61,299 bases of DNA from Agrobacterium cavarae (GCF_004310285.1 NZ_SISF01000028.1:123286-184584), one strand, 5' to 3'. Positions 50,383 to 60,575 are shown, numbered from the stretch's first letter. A program made the numbers and translations. The notes: generated by a model not told the origin, from the sequence alone.

Positions 50383-51611
50383 TTTGCAAAACTGGCAGGC
50401 GCGGGATCGTCCGGGCCTGCCAGCCAGCCATCGAGATACCGCACACTCTCCACCCCGGTGAACTTTGCCAGCCGATTCAATTCGGCATCCAGCTTTTCCA
50501 ACCGACCGGATGACGGTCGCACGCCCTTTTCCAGCCACAGCCTTCTGACGTCGAGCGAACCGTTCTTGCGCTCGGCCTTCATGTCGATGCGTCCGATCAT
50601 GCGATCGCCTTCGAGAAGCGGGAAGACATAGTAGCCATATTGGCGCTTCGGCTCCGGCACGAAGACTTCGATACGATAGAAGAAACCGAAAAGGCGTTCG
50701 GTGCGGGCGCGGTTGCGCAACAGCGGATCGAAGGGGCTGAGAACCCGGACCCGCTGCGGCGGCTCGAGTGACGCCTCCGCCTCCATCTCCTGTGCGAAAC
50801 TCGAAAAGGCGTAGGATGCGCGCTCCTTGGCGCCATTGGCAGAGGTCAGCGAGACTTCGACCAGTTCGTCCCGGTGAGACATCACCCAGTCCTTCGCCTC
50901 ATTCGGCGTTACCAGATCGAAGAAGGCGGAAATCTCTCCCGATGTCGCAAAGCCCAGCCGGGACAGCGCCTCACGGCAGGCCCAATCGATGAATCCTTCG
51001 TGGCTGACGTCCCGATCGTAATGCTCCTTCAGAATGACACGTTCTGAGAGATCGTAGACCTTCTGAAAGTTCACACGGCGGGCAATCGAAAGCCTGCCAG
51101 TGTGCCACATATATTCAAGCGCCGTCTTGGACGGATGCCAGTTCCACCAGCCACCGGATTGATGATCCTCTGCCTTCATGTCGCGCGACATGACTGCACC
51201 GTTTTCGGCAATGTGCCGGTAGGTTTCCTCGAAGGCGGAATCGAACCCCTCCCCGTGCCATTTGCGCCAGCGCTCCTGCATGATCGGCTCGCGGCGACGG
51301 AATCGGTGTTTCCAATAGGGATAAAAGGCTGTCGGAACGATCGACGCGTCATGCGTCCAGTGCTCGAAAAGCGTTCGGTCTTTTTCCAGGAGCGCGGTCA
51401 GATGCTCCCGCTTGTAGGTCTGGTTTCTGGAAAAGATGATCTGGTGATGGGCTCGCTCTACCGTGGCGATGCTATCCACCTGCACGAAGCCCAGCGTCGT
51501 AATGAGTTCGAGCAATCCATCCTTCGACAGTGTCCTGTTGGGCGGTGCCGAAAGACCCTGTCTCGCCAGGAAAATACGCCGTGCTGCTTCGTTGGAAACC
51601 AGAATCGCCAT
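50379..51611 (-). CDS. winged-helix DNA glycosylase of the YcaQ/AlkX family
   Basis: This is a 410-residue HTH_42 protein. The catalytic QxD motif of interstrand-crosslink glycosylases is in LGFVQVDSIATVERAHHQII (about 36-55). Other family blocks are FEHWTHDASIVPTAFYPYW, HPSKTALEYMWHTGRLSIA, LSPFDPLLRNRARTERLFGF and GYYVFPLLEGDRMIGRIDMK. E. coli YcaQ unhooks nitrogen-mustard and related crosslinks. The ATG at 51611 is chosen; upstream codons lack a ribosome site. Confidence 0.87.
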   Translation of the reverse strand: MAILVSNEAARRIFLARQGLSAPPNRTLSKDGLLELITTLGFVQVDSIATVERAHHQIIFSRNQTYKREHLTALLEKDRTLFEHWTHDASIVPTAFYPYWKHRFRRREPIMQERWRKWHGEGFDSAFEETYRHIAENGAVMSRDMKAEDHQSGGWWNWHPSKTALEYMWHTGRLSIARRVNFQKVYDLSERVILKEHYDRDVSHEGFIDWACREALSRLGFATSGEISAFFDLVTPNEAKDWVMSHRDELVEVSLTSANGAKERASYAFSSFAQEMEAEASLEPPQRVRVLSPFDPLLRNRARTERLFGFFYRIEVFVPEPKRQYGYYVFPLLEGDRMIGRIDMKAERKNGSLDVRRLWLEKGVRPSSGRLEKLDAELNRLAKFTGVESVRYLDGWLAGPDDPAPASFAN

Positions 51612-51723
51612 GCCCTGAACTCTAGGAGTCTCCTGCCTCGAAATCAATGTTCTTTTTTTGTTCTTGATTTCGCCAAGGCGTCTTTGTGTTTATAGAAGCG
51701 CAACGGACGATAAGGGAAACGGC

Positions 51724-52404
51724 GTGGACATCCAGTTCCAGAATGCAAGTGTGACCTTCGAGGGGCGAACAGCGCTTGCGCCGCTCGATCTTTCGCTATC
51801 GGAGCGACGCATCGGCGTGATCGGCCTGAATGGCTCGGGCAAGACCACCTTCGCCCGATTGATCAACGGCCTTACCAAGCCCAGCACCGGCGGGGTCATC
51901 GTCAATGGGCTTGATACGATCAAGGATGCCGATGCTGTCTTGAAACAGGTGGGCTTTGTCTTCCAGAACCCCCAAAACCAGATCATCCTGCCGATCATTC
52001 GCGACGACATCGCGTTTGGACTGAAGAACCGCGGCGTCGGCAAAATCGCTGTCGATGCGGCTGTGGCGGCAACCTTGCAGCGTTTCGGCATCGCCCATCT
52101 TTCAGATCGCCGTGCCCATGAACTATCGGGGGGCGAGTTGCAGCTTGCAGCGCTTGCGGCGCTATCCATCACCGGCCCAAACATCCTGATCCTGGACGAG
52201 CCGACGAACCAGCTTGATCTGAAGAACCGCGCGGTGGTGGAGCGGACCATCCTCGACTTGGAGCAGGATGTGCTCGTTATTACCCATGACCTTCCCCTGC
52301 TTGAAACGTTCGACCGCGTTCTTCTTTTTCATCAGGCTACGCTTGTTCTGGATGGCGAGCCGGAAGAGGTGATTGCCCGGTACCGGGAGATTGCGCGCTC
52401 ATGA
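51724..52404 (+). CDS. bioM: biotin ECF transporter ATPase BioM
   Basis: This 226-residue ECF-type ATPase has Walker A GLNGSGKTT, a Q-loop in FVFQNPQNQIILP, signature LSGGELQL, Walker B ILILDEPTNQLD, and the H-loop ITHDLPLL. The QNPQNQI form of the Q-loop is typical of ECF importers. The start is GTG at 51724 after AAGGGAAACGGC. It is coupled to bioN by an ATGA overlap. Confidence 0.93.
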   Translation: MDIQFQNASVTFEGRTALAPLDLSLSERRIGVIGLNGSGKTTFARLINGLTKPSTGGVIVNGLDTIKDADAVLKQVGFVFQNPQNQIILPIIRDDIAFGLKNRGVGKIAVDAAVAATLQRFGIAHLSDRRAHELSGGELQLAALAALSITGPNILILDEPTNQLDLKNRAVVERTILDLEQDVLVITHDLPLLETFDRVLLFHQATLVLDGEPEEVIARYREIARS

Positions 52405-53033
52405 GAAGCCTTTACGCCGAGGGAACGGGCTGGCTCTACAGGCTTTCGCCCCGCGTGAAGCTGTTGACGCTGGCAGCCTTCAGCGCTGGCCTGTTTCTCA
52501 CGCGTGATCCGTTGATCCTTTGCATTGCGGTCATTCTGGCAGGCTTCATTCTCTGGCAGGCGCATCTGGGGTTGCGCGAAACGCTCTCCCGCCTTCGCCC
52601 GGTCTTTCTGACGATCGCGATCATCGCCACGTTTAGCTTCCTGTTGATCCCTGCGATCGATGCCGCCGTCACGCTTTTGAGGTTGAGCGCTCTGACATTG
52701 CTGGCGATCGCCATAACCGCAAGTGTGAGCATCTCGCAATTCATGGACGAGATCACATTCGCACTTCGCCCGTTTGAGAAGCTCGGCCTGGCAAAGGCAG
52801 CCGATGTGGGCCTTGCGGTTGGCCTTGTGGTTCGCTTCGTCCCCGAAATCGTCAGCCGATATCACACGTTGAGCGATGCACACCGCGCACGCGGCAGCCG
52901 TGTGAAGCTCAAAAGCATACTCGTCCCACTCATCATAATGACGTTGAAGGATGCCGACGCGATTGCGGATGCCATTGACGCGCGCGGCTTCAGAGGTCAA
53001 ACCTCACTCAGACAAAAGGGAGACGCCCAATGA
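52401..53033 (+). CDS. bioN: biotin ECF transporter transmembrane protein BioN
   Basis: This is a 210-residue EcfT-type membrane protein. About five helices and the two cytoplasmic coupling motifs are present; the second reads AHRARGSRVKLK and DAIDARGFRGQTS (the Ala-Arg-Gly signature of EcfT proteins). It links the BioM ATPase to the BioY substrate protein. Overlaps both neighbours by four bases. Confidence 0.92.
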   Translation: MRSLYAEGTGWLYRLSPRVKLLTLAAFSAGLFLTRDPLILCIAVILAGFILWQAHLGLRETLSRLRPVFLTIAIIATFSFLLIPAIDAAVTLLRLSALTLLAIAITASVSISQFMDEITFALRPFEKLGLAKAADVGLAVGLVVRFVPEIVSRYHTLSDAHRARGSRVKLKSILVPLIIMTLKDADAIADAIDARGFRGQTSLRQKGDAQ

Positions 53034-53593
53034 CCACCCGTGACCTGGTTTTGATATCGCTGTTTTCAGCCATCATCATTGCGCTTGGCCTGTTGCCGCC
53101 CATTACACTCGGCATCATTCCGGTTCCAATCACGGCTCAGTCGCTGGGCGTCATGCTGGCCGGCGTCGTCCTTGGCGCAAAGCGAGGCACGCTTGCCGTG
53201 CTGCTGACAATCCTGATTGCGGCGATGGGCCTTCCGGTTCTGTCCGGCGGCAGAGGTGGCCTTTCGATCTTCACCACCCCGACCACCGGCTATCTGATTG
53301 GCTGGATCGCCGCCGCTTTCGTCACCGGCACCCTTTCCGAGCGCTTCGTCAAAGCGGGCCAGCCCGCACTAACGCAAGGCATTGGCTTCTTCCTCGCCAG
53401 TGTCGCTGGTGGCGTCGTCGTTCTTTACGCCTTCGGCATCACTTATCTCGCTTTCGCAACCGGTATCGGTTTCAGCAAGGCATTCATCGGCTCCATGGCC
53501 TTCATACCGGGTGACCTGATCAAGGCCGTCTTGGCAGCCCTTGCCGGGCGCGCGGTCATGGCTGGCTATCCGTTGCTGCCGCAGCGGACATAA
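53030..53593 (+). CDS. bioY: biotin ECF transporter substrate-binding protein BioY
   Basis: This is a 187-residue six-helix S-component for biotin. Family marks: the N-terminal helix LISLFSAIIIALGLLPPITL, IPVPITAQSLGVMLAGVVLGAKRG, GGRGGLSIFTTPTTGYLIGW and FIPGDLIKAVLAALAGRAV. Together with BioM and BioN it forms a dedicated tripartite importer, characteristic of Rhizobiales, which often need external biotin. Confidence 0.96.
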   Translation: MTTRDLVLISLFSAIIIALGLLPPITLGIIPVPITAQSLGVMLAGVVLGAKRGTLAVLLTILIAAMGLPVLSGGRGGLSIFTTPTTGYLIGWIAAAFVTGTLSERFVKAGQPALTQGIGFFLASVAGGVVVLYAFGITYLAFATGIGFSKAFIGSMAFIPGDLIKAVLAALAGRAVMAGYPLLPQRT

Positions 53594-53628
53594 TCCAAAC
53601 CTTCACGCGTTTCAGGAGTAAGCGACCC

Positions 53629-54564
53629 ATGGCCACACGGCTTTACGAGCATCCGATCTTCCTGGAACACATTACACCGGAGGGGCATCCCGAGCGGCCG
53701 GACCGGCTGCGCTCGCTGAACATCGCGCTTGAACATCCGAATTTCGAGCGACTGGTTCGTAAGCAAGCCCCGCAGGCCAACGAAGATGCGGTGCTTCTCG
53801 CCCATCCCGAAAGCCATCTTCTCTCCGTGATGCGCCAGATTCCGGAAGAGGAAGGCGAGATCAATCGTATCGAGGCGGATACCTATGCCTCACCGAAAAG
53901 CCTGCAAGCGGCGCTGACCGGGATTGGTGCCGCGATGGCCGCCGTGGATGACGTGTTCAAGGGGGAAGCCGACAATGTCTTCGTTGCGAGCCGCCCACCC
54001 GGTCACCACGCGGAAACCGAAAAGGCGATGGGTTTCTGTCTTTTCAACAACGCGGCGATTGCGGCCCGTCACGCGCAGAAAGTCCATGGTGCGGAGCGCG
54101 TGGCCATCGTGGATTGGGACGTTCACCACGGCAACGGCACGCAGGATATTTTCTGGAACGACACGTCGGTGCTTTTCTGTTCCACCCACCAGATGCCGCT
54201 TTATCCCTGGAGCGGCGACAAAAACGAAACCGGCGTGAAGAACAACGTGGTCAATGCGCCGCTCTCGCCCAACACGGGAAGCGACCATTTCCGTGAGGCG
54301 TTCAAATCCAGGGTTCTGCCTGCCATTGCCGATTTCTCGCCTGACCTCATTATCATCTCGGCCGGTTTCGATGCCCATCACCGCGATCCACTCGCCCAGA
54401 TCAATCTGGTGGGTGAGGATTTCGATTGGGCAACGGGGCGAATTCTGGAGATGGCGGATAAATATGCCGGCAACCGGGTCGTCAGTCTGCTGGAAGGTGG
54501 CTATGATCTGGAAGGGCTGGCGGAATCGGCGGCCATGCATATCTTGAGAATGATGAAGGGTTAA
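53629..54564 (+). CDS. histone-deacetylase-fold (class II HDAC-like) deacetylase
   Basis: This 311-residue zinc hydrolase has the HDAC core: [20 protein letters not shown] (His-His general bases), [15 protein letters not shown] (Asp-His metal ligands), and [17 protein letters not shown] with the third Asp. Bacterial relatives remove acyl groups from acetyl-lysine, polyamines or other small amides. It is followed 2 bases later by xseB and, after pirin, dxs. AGGAGT precedes the ATG. Confidence 0.93.
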   Translation: MATRLYEHPIFLEHITPEGHPERPDRLRSLNIALEHPNFERLVRKQAPQANEDAVLLAHPESHLLSVMRQIPEEEGEINRIEADTYASPKSLQAALTGIGAAMAAVDDVFKGEADNVFVASRPPGHHAETEKAMGFCLFNNAAIAARHAQKVHGAERVAIVDWDVHHGNGTQDIFWNDTSVLFCSTHQMPLYPWSGDKNETGVKNNVVNAPLSPNTGSDHFREAFKSRVLPAIADFSPDLIIISAGFDAHHRDPLAQINLVGEDFDWATGRILEMADKYAGNRVVSLLEGGYDLEGLAESAAMHILRMMKG

Positions 54565-54566
54565 AG

Positions 54567-54821
54567 ATGACGGAAAATGCCAACACAGCCGATGTCAGCG
54601 GTTATTCTTTCGAAAAGGCCGTCGCCGAGCTGGAAAGCATTGTTGCCCGCCTGGAACGCGGCGATGTCGCCCTGGACGAATCCATTGCCATTTACGAGCG
54701 CGGCGAAGCCCTGAAGAAGCACTGCGAAGCACTTCTGACAACCGCCGAAAAGCGTATCGAGAAGATCCGTCTGGATCGTGCGGGCAAACCCCAGGGCGTC
54801 GAGCCGCTGGACGGCGAATGA
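54567..54821 (+). CDS. xseB: exodeoxyribonuclease VII small subunit
   Basis: This is an 84-residue, all-helical protein with the XseB pattern: [40 protein letters not shown] and [13 protein letters not shown]. It works with the large subunit XseA (not in this window) in mismatch repair and ssDNA degradation. Two bases after the deacetylase stop, so co-transcribed with it. Confidence 0.93.
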   Translation: MTENANTADVSGYSFEKAVAELESIVARLERGDVALDESIAIYERGEALKKHCEALLTTAEKRIEKIRLDRAGKPQGVEPLDGE

Positions 54822-54998
54822 TGCCCACGGTTTGAGGCCCTCGCTGAAAACCTTCGCCATACGCTTTTAAGGCCGACTGACGGCTGTTGACGATAGCGGG
54901 TAAACCCGCACCACCACACGCAGCATTTATCAGACAACACTCACACACGGCACCAAATCGTGTTAGTCTGCGGATCGATCACCGTGGAGGAGCAATCC

Positions 54999-55922
54999 AT
55001 GTCGTTTTTCCCAGGCAATGATCCCGCCGCCGGCGACGCCTTCGCGTGTGATGCCATCGAGAACCTGATCGTTCCCCGCGCAAGCGACATTGGCGGCTTT
55101 TCCGTGCGGCGCGCCTTGCCGACGCGCGACCGCCGTTTGGTCGGCCCTTTCATTTTCTTCGACAGGATGGGACCGGCGATCCTGAAGGCTGGAGAAGCAC
55201 TCGACGTCAAGCCGCATCCGCATATCGGGCTCTCCACCGTCACCTATCTCTTTGATGGCGAAATCAAGCATCGCGATAGTCTGGGGACGGAGGTCGTCGT
55301 TCAACCAGGCGATATCAACCTGATGACGGCCGGTCGCGGCATTGTCCACTCTGAGCGCACACCGGAAAACCTGCGCGGGCATCCCCTGTGCATGTCGGGT
55401 TTGCAGACGTGGCTTGCGCTGCCGGACGACAAGGAGGAGATCGCTCCAGACTTCTCTCACACCGAACGCGAGGACATGCCGCTGATCGACATTGCTGGTG
55501 CAACCGGACGTGTCGTCATTGGGGATTTTGCGGGCCTTCGCTCGCCGGTAAAAACCTTCACCGACACGCTCTACGCCGATCTTTCGCTCACGCCTGGCGC
55601 AAAATTCCCCTTCCCTGCCGATCACGAGGAACGGGCGATCTATATTCTCTCCGGTTCTCTTGAGGTTGCCGGCGATGTGTTTGCCGCGGATCAGTTGCTG
55701 GCTTTTCGCGCCGGCGACGACATCACGCTGAAGGGTGGCGTCGATGGTTGTCACCTCATGCTCTTCGGAGGTGCCGCGTTGAATTCACGGCGTTATATCT
55801 GGTGGAATTTCGTTTCGTCATCAAAAGAACGCATAGAGCAGGCCAAGGAAGAGTGGAGAACAGGGCGTTTCGACATCGTCCCGGGGGATGAAGATGAGTT
55901 TGTGCCTTTGCCCAAAGGTTGA
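54999..55922 (+). CDS. pirin family protein
   Basis: This is a 307-residue bicupin. The N-terminal cupin holds the metal set in KPHPHIGLSTVTYLFDGEIK and HRDSLGTEVVVQPGDINLM, followed by TAGRGIVHSER. The C-terminal cupin (about 175-290) is more diverged. Bacterial pirins can have quercetinase-like dioxygenase activity or regulate pyruvate dehydrogenase; which applies is unknown. The ATG at 54999 has AGGAG seven bases upstream. An intergenic repeat follows. Confidence 0.92.
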   Translation: MSFFPGNDPAAGDAFACDAIENLIVPRASDIGGFSVRRALPTRDRRLVGPFIFFDRMGPAILKAGEALDVKPHPHIGLSTVTYLFDGEIKHRDSLGTEVVVQPGDINLMTAGRGIVHSERTPENLRGHPLCMSGLQTWLALPDDKEEIAPDFSHTEREDMPLIDIAGATGRVVIGDFAGLRSPVKTFTDTLYADLSLTPGAKFPFPADHEERAIYILSGSLEVAGDVFAADQLLAFRAGDDITLKGGVDGCHLMLFGGAALNSRRYIWWNFVSSSKERIEQAKEEWRTGRFDIVPGDEDEFVPLPKG

Positions 55923-55928
55923 AATTCG

Positions 55929-56028
55929 TTAGAGCAGCGTGCGCCCTTCCTGATCCATAAGGACACTCTAACCTTTTGGATCTACGCATCGCGCTTTCCG
56001 GAAAATCGATTTCGATTTTTGGGCCGAT
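55929..56028. repeat. rhizobial-type intergenic mosaic repeat, copy 2
   Basis: About 100 bases, inverted relative to copy 1 at 40560-40656. The outer palindrome is TTAGAG (55929-55934) / CTCTAA (55966-55971). Then come ATCTACGCATCGCGCTTTCC and CGATTTTTGGGCCGAT. In copy 1 the outer pair is TAAAGCG/CGCTTTA, so both arms changed together. It fills most of the pirin-dxs gap. Confidence 0.8.
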
Positions 56029-56113
56029 GATGTAGAACGGGAACACGCTTGCCGAAGACTGCGCCCTCCCCATTTATAGGGTGCGTTTTAAAGAAAACAC
56101 GAAGGCCGAACGA

Positions 56114-58033
56114 TTGACTGGAATGCCAGACACACCATTGCTTGACCGGGTGAAACTCCCATCCGATCTGAAAGCAGTCGAGGATCGCGACCTGCCGCAA
56201 CTGGCAAGGGAACTGCGCGACGAGATGATCGATGCGGTCTCAAAGACCGGTGGGCATCTCGGTGCTGGCCTCGGTGTCGTGGAACTGACGATCGCCATTC
56301 ACAAGGTGTTCAACACCCCGGACGACCGCTTGATCTTCGACGTCGGCCATCAGTGTTATCCGCACAAGATCCTGACCGGCCGTCGCGATCGCATCCGCAC
56401 GCTGCGCCAGGAAGGCGGCCTTTCCGGCTTCACCCGTCGTGCCGAAAGCGAGTATGACGATTTTGGCGCTGGCCATTCCTCCACCTCGATTTCTGCCGGC
56501 CTTGGCATGGCGGTTGCGGCAGAACTTGACGGCAGCGACCGCAAGGTGATTGCGATTATCGGCGATGGCTCCATGTCAGCCGGCATGGCTTTCGAAGCCC
56601 TCAACAATGCCGGCGCGCTGGATGCACGGCTGATCGTGATCCTCAACGACAACGACATGTCGATCGCGCCGCCGACGGGGGCCATGAGCGCGTATCTGGC
56701 GCGCCTTGCATCCGGCCGCACCTATATGGGCTTCCGCGACTTCGGCAAGAAGCTGACGGCCTATCTCGGCAAGACCATCGATCGCGCCATCACCCGCGCC
56801 GTGACCCATGCGCGCGGCTACGTGACGGGCGGTACGCTCTTCGAGGAGCTGGGTTTCTACCATATCGGTCCGATCGACGGCCATTCCTTCGACCATCTTC
56901 TGCCTGTGCTGCGCAATGTCCGCGACAACCAGAAGGGTCCGGTGCTGATCCATGTGGTGACGCAAAAAGGCAAAGGCTATGCCCCGGCTGAAGCCGCTGC
57001 CGACAAGTATCACGGCGTCAACAAGTTCGATGTCATCACCGGCACGCAGGCCAAAGCAAAACCGAACGCGCCAAGCTATACCAGCGTCTTCGCCGAAGCG
57101 CTGGTGCAGGAAGCAAAGCTCGATGACAAGATCGTCGGCGTGACAGCTGCCATGCCAAGCGGCACGGGGCTCGACAAGCTCGCAGAGCTGTTCCCAAAGC
57201 GCACCTTCGATGTCGGCATTGCCGAGCAACATGCCGTAACCTTTGCCGCAGGGCTTGCCGCGGAAGGCTACAAGCCTTTCTGCGCGCTCTACTCCACCTT
57301 CCTGCAACGCGGTTACGACCAGTTGGTACATGACGTGGCGTTGCAAGGCCTGCCGGTACGTTTTCCGATCGATCGCGCCGGCTTCGTCGGCGCCGATGGC
57401 CCGACACATGCGGGCTCCTTCGATACCACGTTCCTTGCCACCCTCCCCGGCATGGTGGTCATGGCTGCTTCCGACGAAGCGGAGTTGAAGCACATGGTGC
57501 GCACCGCCGCGGCCTATGACGAGGGCCCGATCTCCTTCCGCTATCCGCGCGGAGAAGGTGTGGGCATCGATATGCCGGCCCGCGGCGAAATTCTCGAAAT
57601 CGGCAAAGGCCGCGTCGTCAAGGACGGCTCGAAGATCGCGCTTCTTTCCTTCGGCACGCGTCTAGCCGAATGCCTGGCGGCCGCCGAGGATCTGGATGCC
57701 GCAGGGCTTTCCACCACCGTGGCCGATGCACGCTTTGCCAAACCGCTCGATCTCGACCTCATCCGCCAGCTGACGAGCCACCATGAGGTTCTCGTGACCA
57801 TTGAAGAAGGTTCTTCCGGTGGCTTCGGCGCGCAGGTGCTTCAGTTCATGGCAGGATCCGGTCTTCTGGATACTGGAATCAAGGTTCGCACGCTGACCCT
57901 GCCCGACCAGTGGGTCGAGCAGGCAAAGCCGGAAACCATGTATGCGGAAGCGGGTCTCGACCGTGCCGGCATCATCACGACCGTATTTCAGGCTCTGGGC
58001 CAGAAACAGGTCGGCGTCGGCTTCGCAGGATAG
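56114..58033 (+). CDS. dxs: 1-deoxy-D-xylulose-5-phosphate synthase
   Basis: This 639-residue thiamine-diphosphate enzyme carries out the first step of the MEP pathway. Visible: [17 protein letters not shown], the TPP-binding [18 protein letters not shown] and [11 protein letters not shown], then the transketolase domain with [15 protein letters not shown] and the [17 protein letters not shown] stretch, and [11 protein letters not shown] near the end. The TTG at 56114 ([13 protein letters not shown]) matches the Agrobacterium DXS N-terminus as I remember it and follows GAAGG; an upstream GTG at 56081 is less likely. Confidence 0.96.
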   Translation: MTGMPDTPLLDRVKLPSDLKAVEDRDLPQLARELRDEMIDAVSKTGGHLGAGLGVVELTIAIHKVFNTPDDRLIFDVGHQCYPHKILTGRRDRIRTLRQEGGLSGFTRRAESEYDDFGAGHSSTSISAGLGMAVAAELDGSDRKVIAIIGDGSMSAGMAFEALNNAGALDARLIVILNDNDMSIAPPTGAMSAYLARLASGRTYMGFRDFGKKLTAYLGKTIDRAITRAVTHARGYVTGGTLFEELGFYHIGPIDGHSFDHLLPVLRNVRDNQKGPVLIHVVTQKGKGYAPAEAAADKYHGVNKFDVITGTQAKAKPNAPSYTSVFAEALVQEAKLDDKIVGVTAAMPSGTGLDKLAELFPKRTFDVGIAEQHAVTFAAGLAAEGYKPFCALYSTFLQRGYDQLVHDVALQGLPVRFPIDRAGFVGADGPTHAGSFDTTFLATLPGMVVMAASDEAELKHMVRTAAAYDEGPISFRYPRGEGVGIDMPARGEILEIGKGRVVKDGSKIALLSFGTRLAECLAAAEDLDAAGLSTTVADARFAKPLDLDLIRQLTSHHEVLVTIEEGSSGGFGAQVLQFMAGSGLLDTGIKVRTLTLPDQWVEQAKPETMYAEAGLDRAGIITTVFQALGQKQVGVGFAG

Positions 58034-58052
58034 GTCTCTGCTTCGAAAATGG

Positions 58053-58085
58053 AAAAGCCGCGGGAGCGATCCTGCGGCTTTTGTT
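58053..58085. terminator. bidirectional terminator between dxs and the glycosyltransferase gene
   Basis: AAAGCCGC (58054-58061) pairs with GCGGCTTT (58074-58081), extended inside by GG/CC. It is flanked by TTGTTTG on the plus side and by TTTTCC on the minus side, serving both convergent genes. Confidence 0.85.
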
Positions 58086-58106
58086 TGTCTGGTTGGCTGA
58101 TCGAGC

Positions 58107-60149
58107 TCAGTTCCCTGGCTTCTGCCAAAGACGGCGATCATAAGGGATAGGCGCGTAGTCGTGGAGTTGGGCGAGCTTCTTGAGGTAGCGGTTACGATAG
58201 CTCTGCTCATCCTCGAACTCGATATTCTCAAGCACGGCTTCAGCCCCCACTTCATAGTAGAGATCGAGATTGGTGAGATCCGGAACCGGTGCCTCGCCGC
58301 GCTCGCACTCGCCCTGCATCTGCCAGAAGAGCTCCTCAAGACGCCGCGCCAAGGCGGGGATGTCGCGCAGGACACATGTGTCGCGCTGTCGCGCGATCGA
58401 CTCTCGAACGGCCAACAGGCTCTTGCGGTCTCGCTCGAAGGCTATGGCGCGCGCGACATAGTCCTCCGGGGAAGAACAAATCATTTCCGGCACGCCGGCT
58501 GCTTTAACGATGCTCGCGCAGAAACGCGCGGCAAAGGTTTTGCCCGGCATGGTGAGGACCGGAAGGCCGGATGTGATCGCGTCGGAAGCCGTGGAATGCG
58601 CACCATAAGGGAACGTGTCGAGAAAGAGATCTGCCACGCCGATGCGAGCGATATGATGCGGGTTCGGAACCTTGGGGGCAAAGACGAGCCGATCAGCCGA
58701 CACCCCTCTTTGTTCGGCAAGCTCGCGCAGACGCTGGTTGGCCGTCTCATCCCCCGCCAGAAGCCACAGCAGGCTGCCGGGCGTCTCCGACAGGATCGTC
58801 ATCCAACGCGCAAAACAGGTCTCCGTGATCTTCTGCATCCCGTTGAAGCTGGCATACACAAACGCGTCGTCCGGCAGGCCGACGTCAGCGCGGCTGGGCC
58901 GGGCAGCGATGGGACGTTTACGGTCGAGCGGCTGGTCGCAGGCGATGCGAAGCACCTTCTCCGAAAAGTAGATCTCGTTCTCCGGCGGGATCATGTAGCC
59001 GTCGGAAATCAGATATTGGTGGAATGGGCTTCCCATCGATCCGGGATAGCCGCAGAAACTGACGATGACTGGCGCAGGGCGGTAGGAAAAGATCTTCGCG
59101 CGCGCGTCTTTGGTGTAGCCATTGACGTCGATCAGAATGTCGATCTCGTCGGAAATGATCAGCGACGCCGCCGCTGCATCGTCGAGATCCTGAATATCCC
59201 GCCACGTATCGACCACAGCCTTCATTCGCGCCTGCGTGCCATCGGTGGTACGGATTTGACCGCAGTAATAGGCAAAGACTTCGACACTGCTCTTGTCGTG
59301 CAGTTCCAGAACCTCGCAAAGCGCGAAGCCAACGGCGTGATCGCGCAGATCAGATGACAGGTACCCGATGCGCAACCGCTGACCGGTGCCGGATTTTTGT
59401 TTTGGTTTTCTGCGCGGGAAGCCCGTGAGGTCGGGGCGACCGACCAATGTCTTGCTGTACCGGTAGGCCTTCGCGAGCTGGAACATTGGGTCGTCGGCAT
59501 AACAGCTGAGCGTCAGCGAGGACATGGCGTCGAGCATCTTGCGGGCCGGCACATATGCCGAGGGCTCGAGGACGGGCCATTTACACTGACGCTGGCGCAA
59601 CGATATCCAGTGCTGTCCTGATTCGAGCGCGTCCGGCCGAAGCTCGAATGCTTGGCGCAATGTGCTTTCCGCCTCTTCCAGCTTATCTGTTCCCTCCAGA
59701 ACACGACCAATGTTCTGCAAGGCCATATGCCGATTGCCAACCGCTTCAGCATCGACGTTTTTTGCTGCCTGAGCGTAACGCGACCACTGCTCCACCGCGT
59801 GGCCGATCATTCCTGCATCCTCCAGCACACGCCCGAGATTGATATAGGCTGGAGCAAAGTCCGGATCGGCCTTGATGGACGCGCGGAAGGCCTGGATGGC
59901 ACCTGCTCGATCGCCAAGTTTGTTCAGCGTGACCGCATAATTGAAATAGGCCATGTGAATGACAGGATTGCCGTCGTTGAAGGCGACCCAGGTCTTGTAG
60001 AGTTCTGCCGCTGCAGCCTGCTGGCCGGCCGCATTCAGGGCTTCCGCTATGCTCATCAGATCGAGCAGGCTCAGATGTTGATGTCGTGCCAGATCAAGAG
60101 CGGAAGGTGCGGCGGAATCGTTCGAAGATGTGACGGGACTGACGGTCAT
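58107..60149 (-). CDS. TPR protein with GT41 (O-GlcNAc transferase / SPINDLY-like) glycosyltransferase domain
   Basis: This 680-residue cytoplasmic protein has tetratricopeptide repeats at about 30-210 (AIQAFRASIKADPDFAPAYI and NIGRVLEGTDKLEEAESTLR). The C-terminal GT41 fold has LRIGYLSSDLRDHAVGFALC (catalytic-region His), FCGYPGSMGSPFHQYLISD, KITETCFARWMTILSETP (sugar-phosphate Lys) and LFLDTFPYGAHSTASDAITS with MPGKTFAARF. Eukaryotic OGT and SPINDLY attach GlcNAc or fucose to Ser/Thr; bacterial members modify adhesins or flagellins. The donor sugar is not predictable. It lies downstream of a Ser/Thr-rich repeat protein gene on the same strand. Confidence 0.93.
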   Translation of the reverse strand: MTVSPVTSSNDSAAPSALDLARHQHLSLLDLMSIAEALNAAGQQAAAAELYKTWVAFNDGNPVIHMAYFNYAVTLNKLGDRAGAIQAFRASIKADPDFAPAYINLGRVLEDAGMIGHAVEQWSRYAQAAKNVDAEAVGNRHMALQNIGRVLEGTDKLEEAESTLRQAFELRPDALESGQHWISLRQRQCKWPVLEPSAYVPARKMLDAMSSLTLSCYADDPMFQLAKAYRYSKTLVGRPDLTGFPRRKPKQKSGTGQRLRIGYLSSDLRDHAVGFALCEVLELHDKSSVEVFAYYCGQIRTTDGTQARMKAVVDTWRDIQDLDDAAAASLIISDEIDILIDVNGYTKDARAKIFSYRPAPVIVSFCGYPGSMGSPFHQYLISDGYMIPPENEIYFSEKVLRIACDQPLDRKRPIAARPSRADVGLPDDAFVYASFNGMQKITETCFARWMTILSETPGSLLWLLAGDETANQRLRELAEQRGVSADRLVFAPKVPNPHHIARIGVADLFLDTFPYGAHSTASDAITSGLPVLTMPGKTFAARFCASIVKAAGVPEMICSSPEDYVARAIAFERDRKSLLAVRESIARQRDTCVLRDIPALARRLEELFWQMQGECERGEAPVPDLTNLDLYYEVGAEAVLENIEFEDEQSYRNRYLKKLAQLHDYAPIPYDRRLWQKPGN

Positions 60150-60550
60150 GGCATCCTGCGACAGAGCGAAAAGGGCTGAGAATAGCTGATCTTCAGCTAC
60201 TCTAGATAACTTGCCTGTGGCTGGATGTATTTTTACCGCGTGTGTTGCTTGGGTTGCTTGCGACCGATGCTTCTATTGGCACGGTTACTTTAATGTTTGT
60301 CCCCACAGCAGCGACGCAGATTTTCTTACACGTGCCGTCGGCATTGTCGGCTGTGAAGATCGTGGTGATTGGGGTCGCGGGCTGAGAACGGATACGGACG
60401 TGCGGACGGCGCGGGGTTAATCTGCACGCGACGATAAGGTGCGAACCTGTAAGCAGGTTGTCCGAGAGCTCCTCTGCCTGCTGCGGAAGCGCGAAATGCC
60501 AACGTCACGGCGGCGGTTCGTAGCATATGTTCATTCTGAGCTGGAGATCG

Positions 60551-60575
60551 ACGACGCGGCTCTTGGCCGCGTCGT
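60551..60575 (-). promoter_or_regulatory. perfect 10-bp hairpin between the repeat protein and the glycosyltransferase
   Basis: ACGACGCGGC (60551-60560) and GCCGCGTCGT (60566-60575) enclose a 5-base loop. It is 107 bases past the repeat-protein stop on the minus strand, with no U-run. The 532-base gap 60150-60681 also has a weaker stem near 60640-60660 (CGAGAT / ATCTCG) and no supported gene. The hairpin may attenuate read-through between the two genes. Confidence 0.45.

Noticed and set aside
60211..60420. 69-codon Cys-containing plus-strand frame in the gap upstream of the glycosyltransferase
   Set aside because: No ribosome site, irregular composition and no recognisable similarity.
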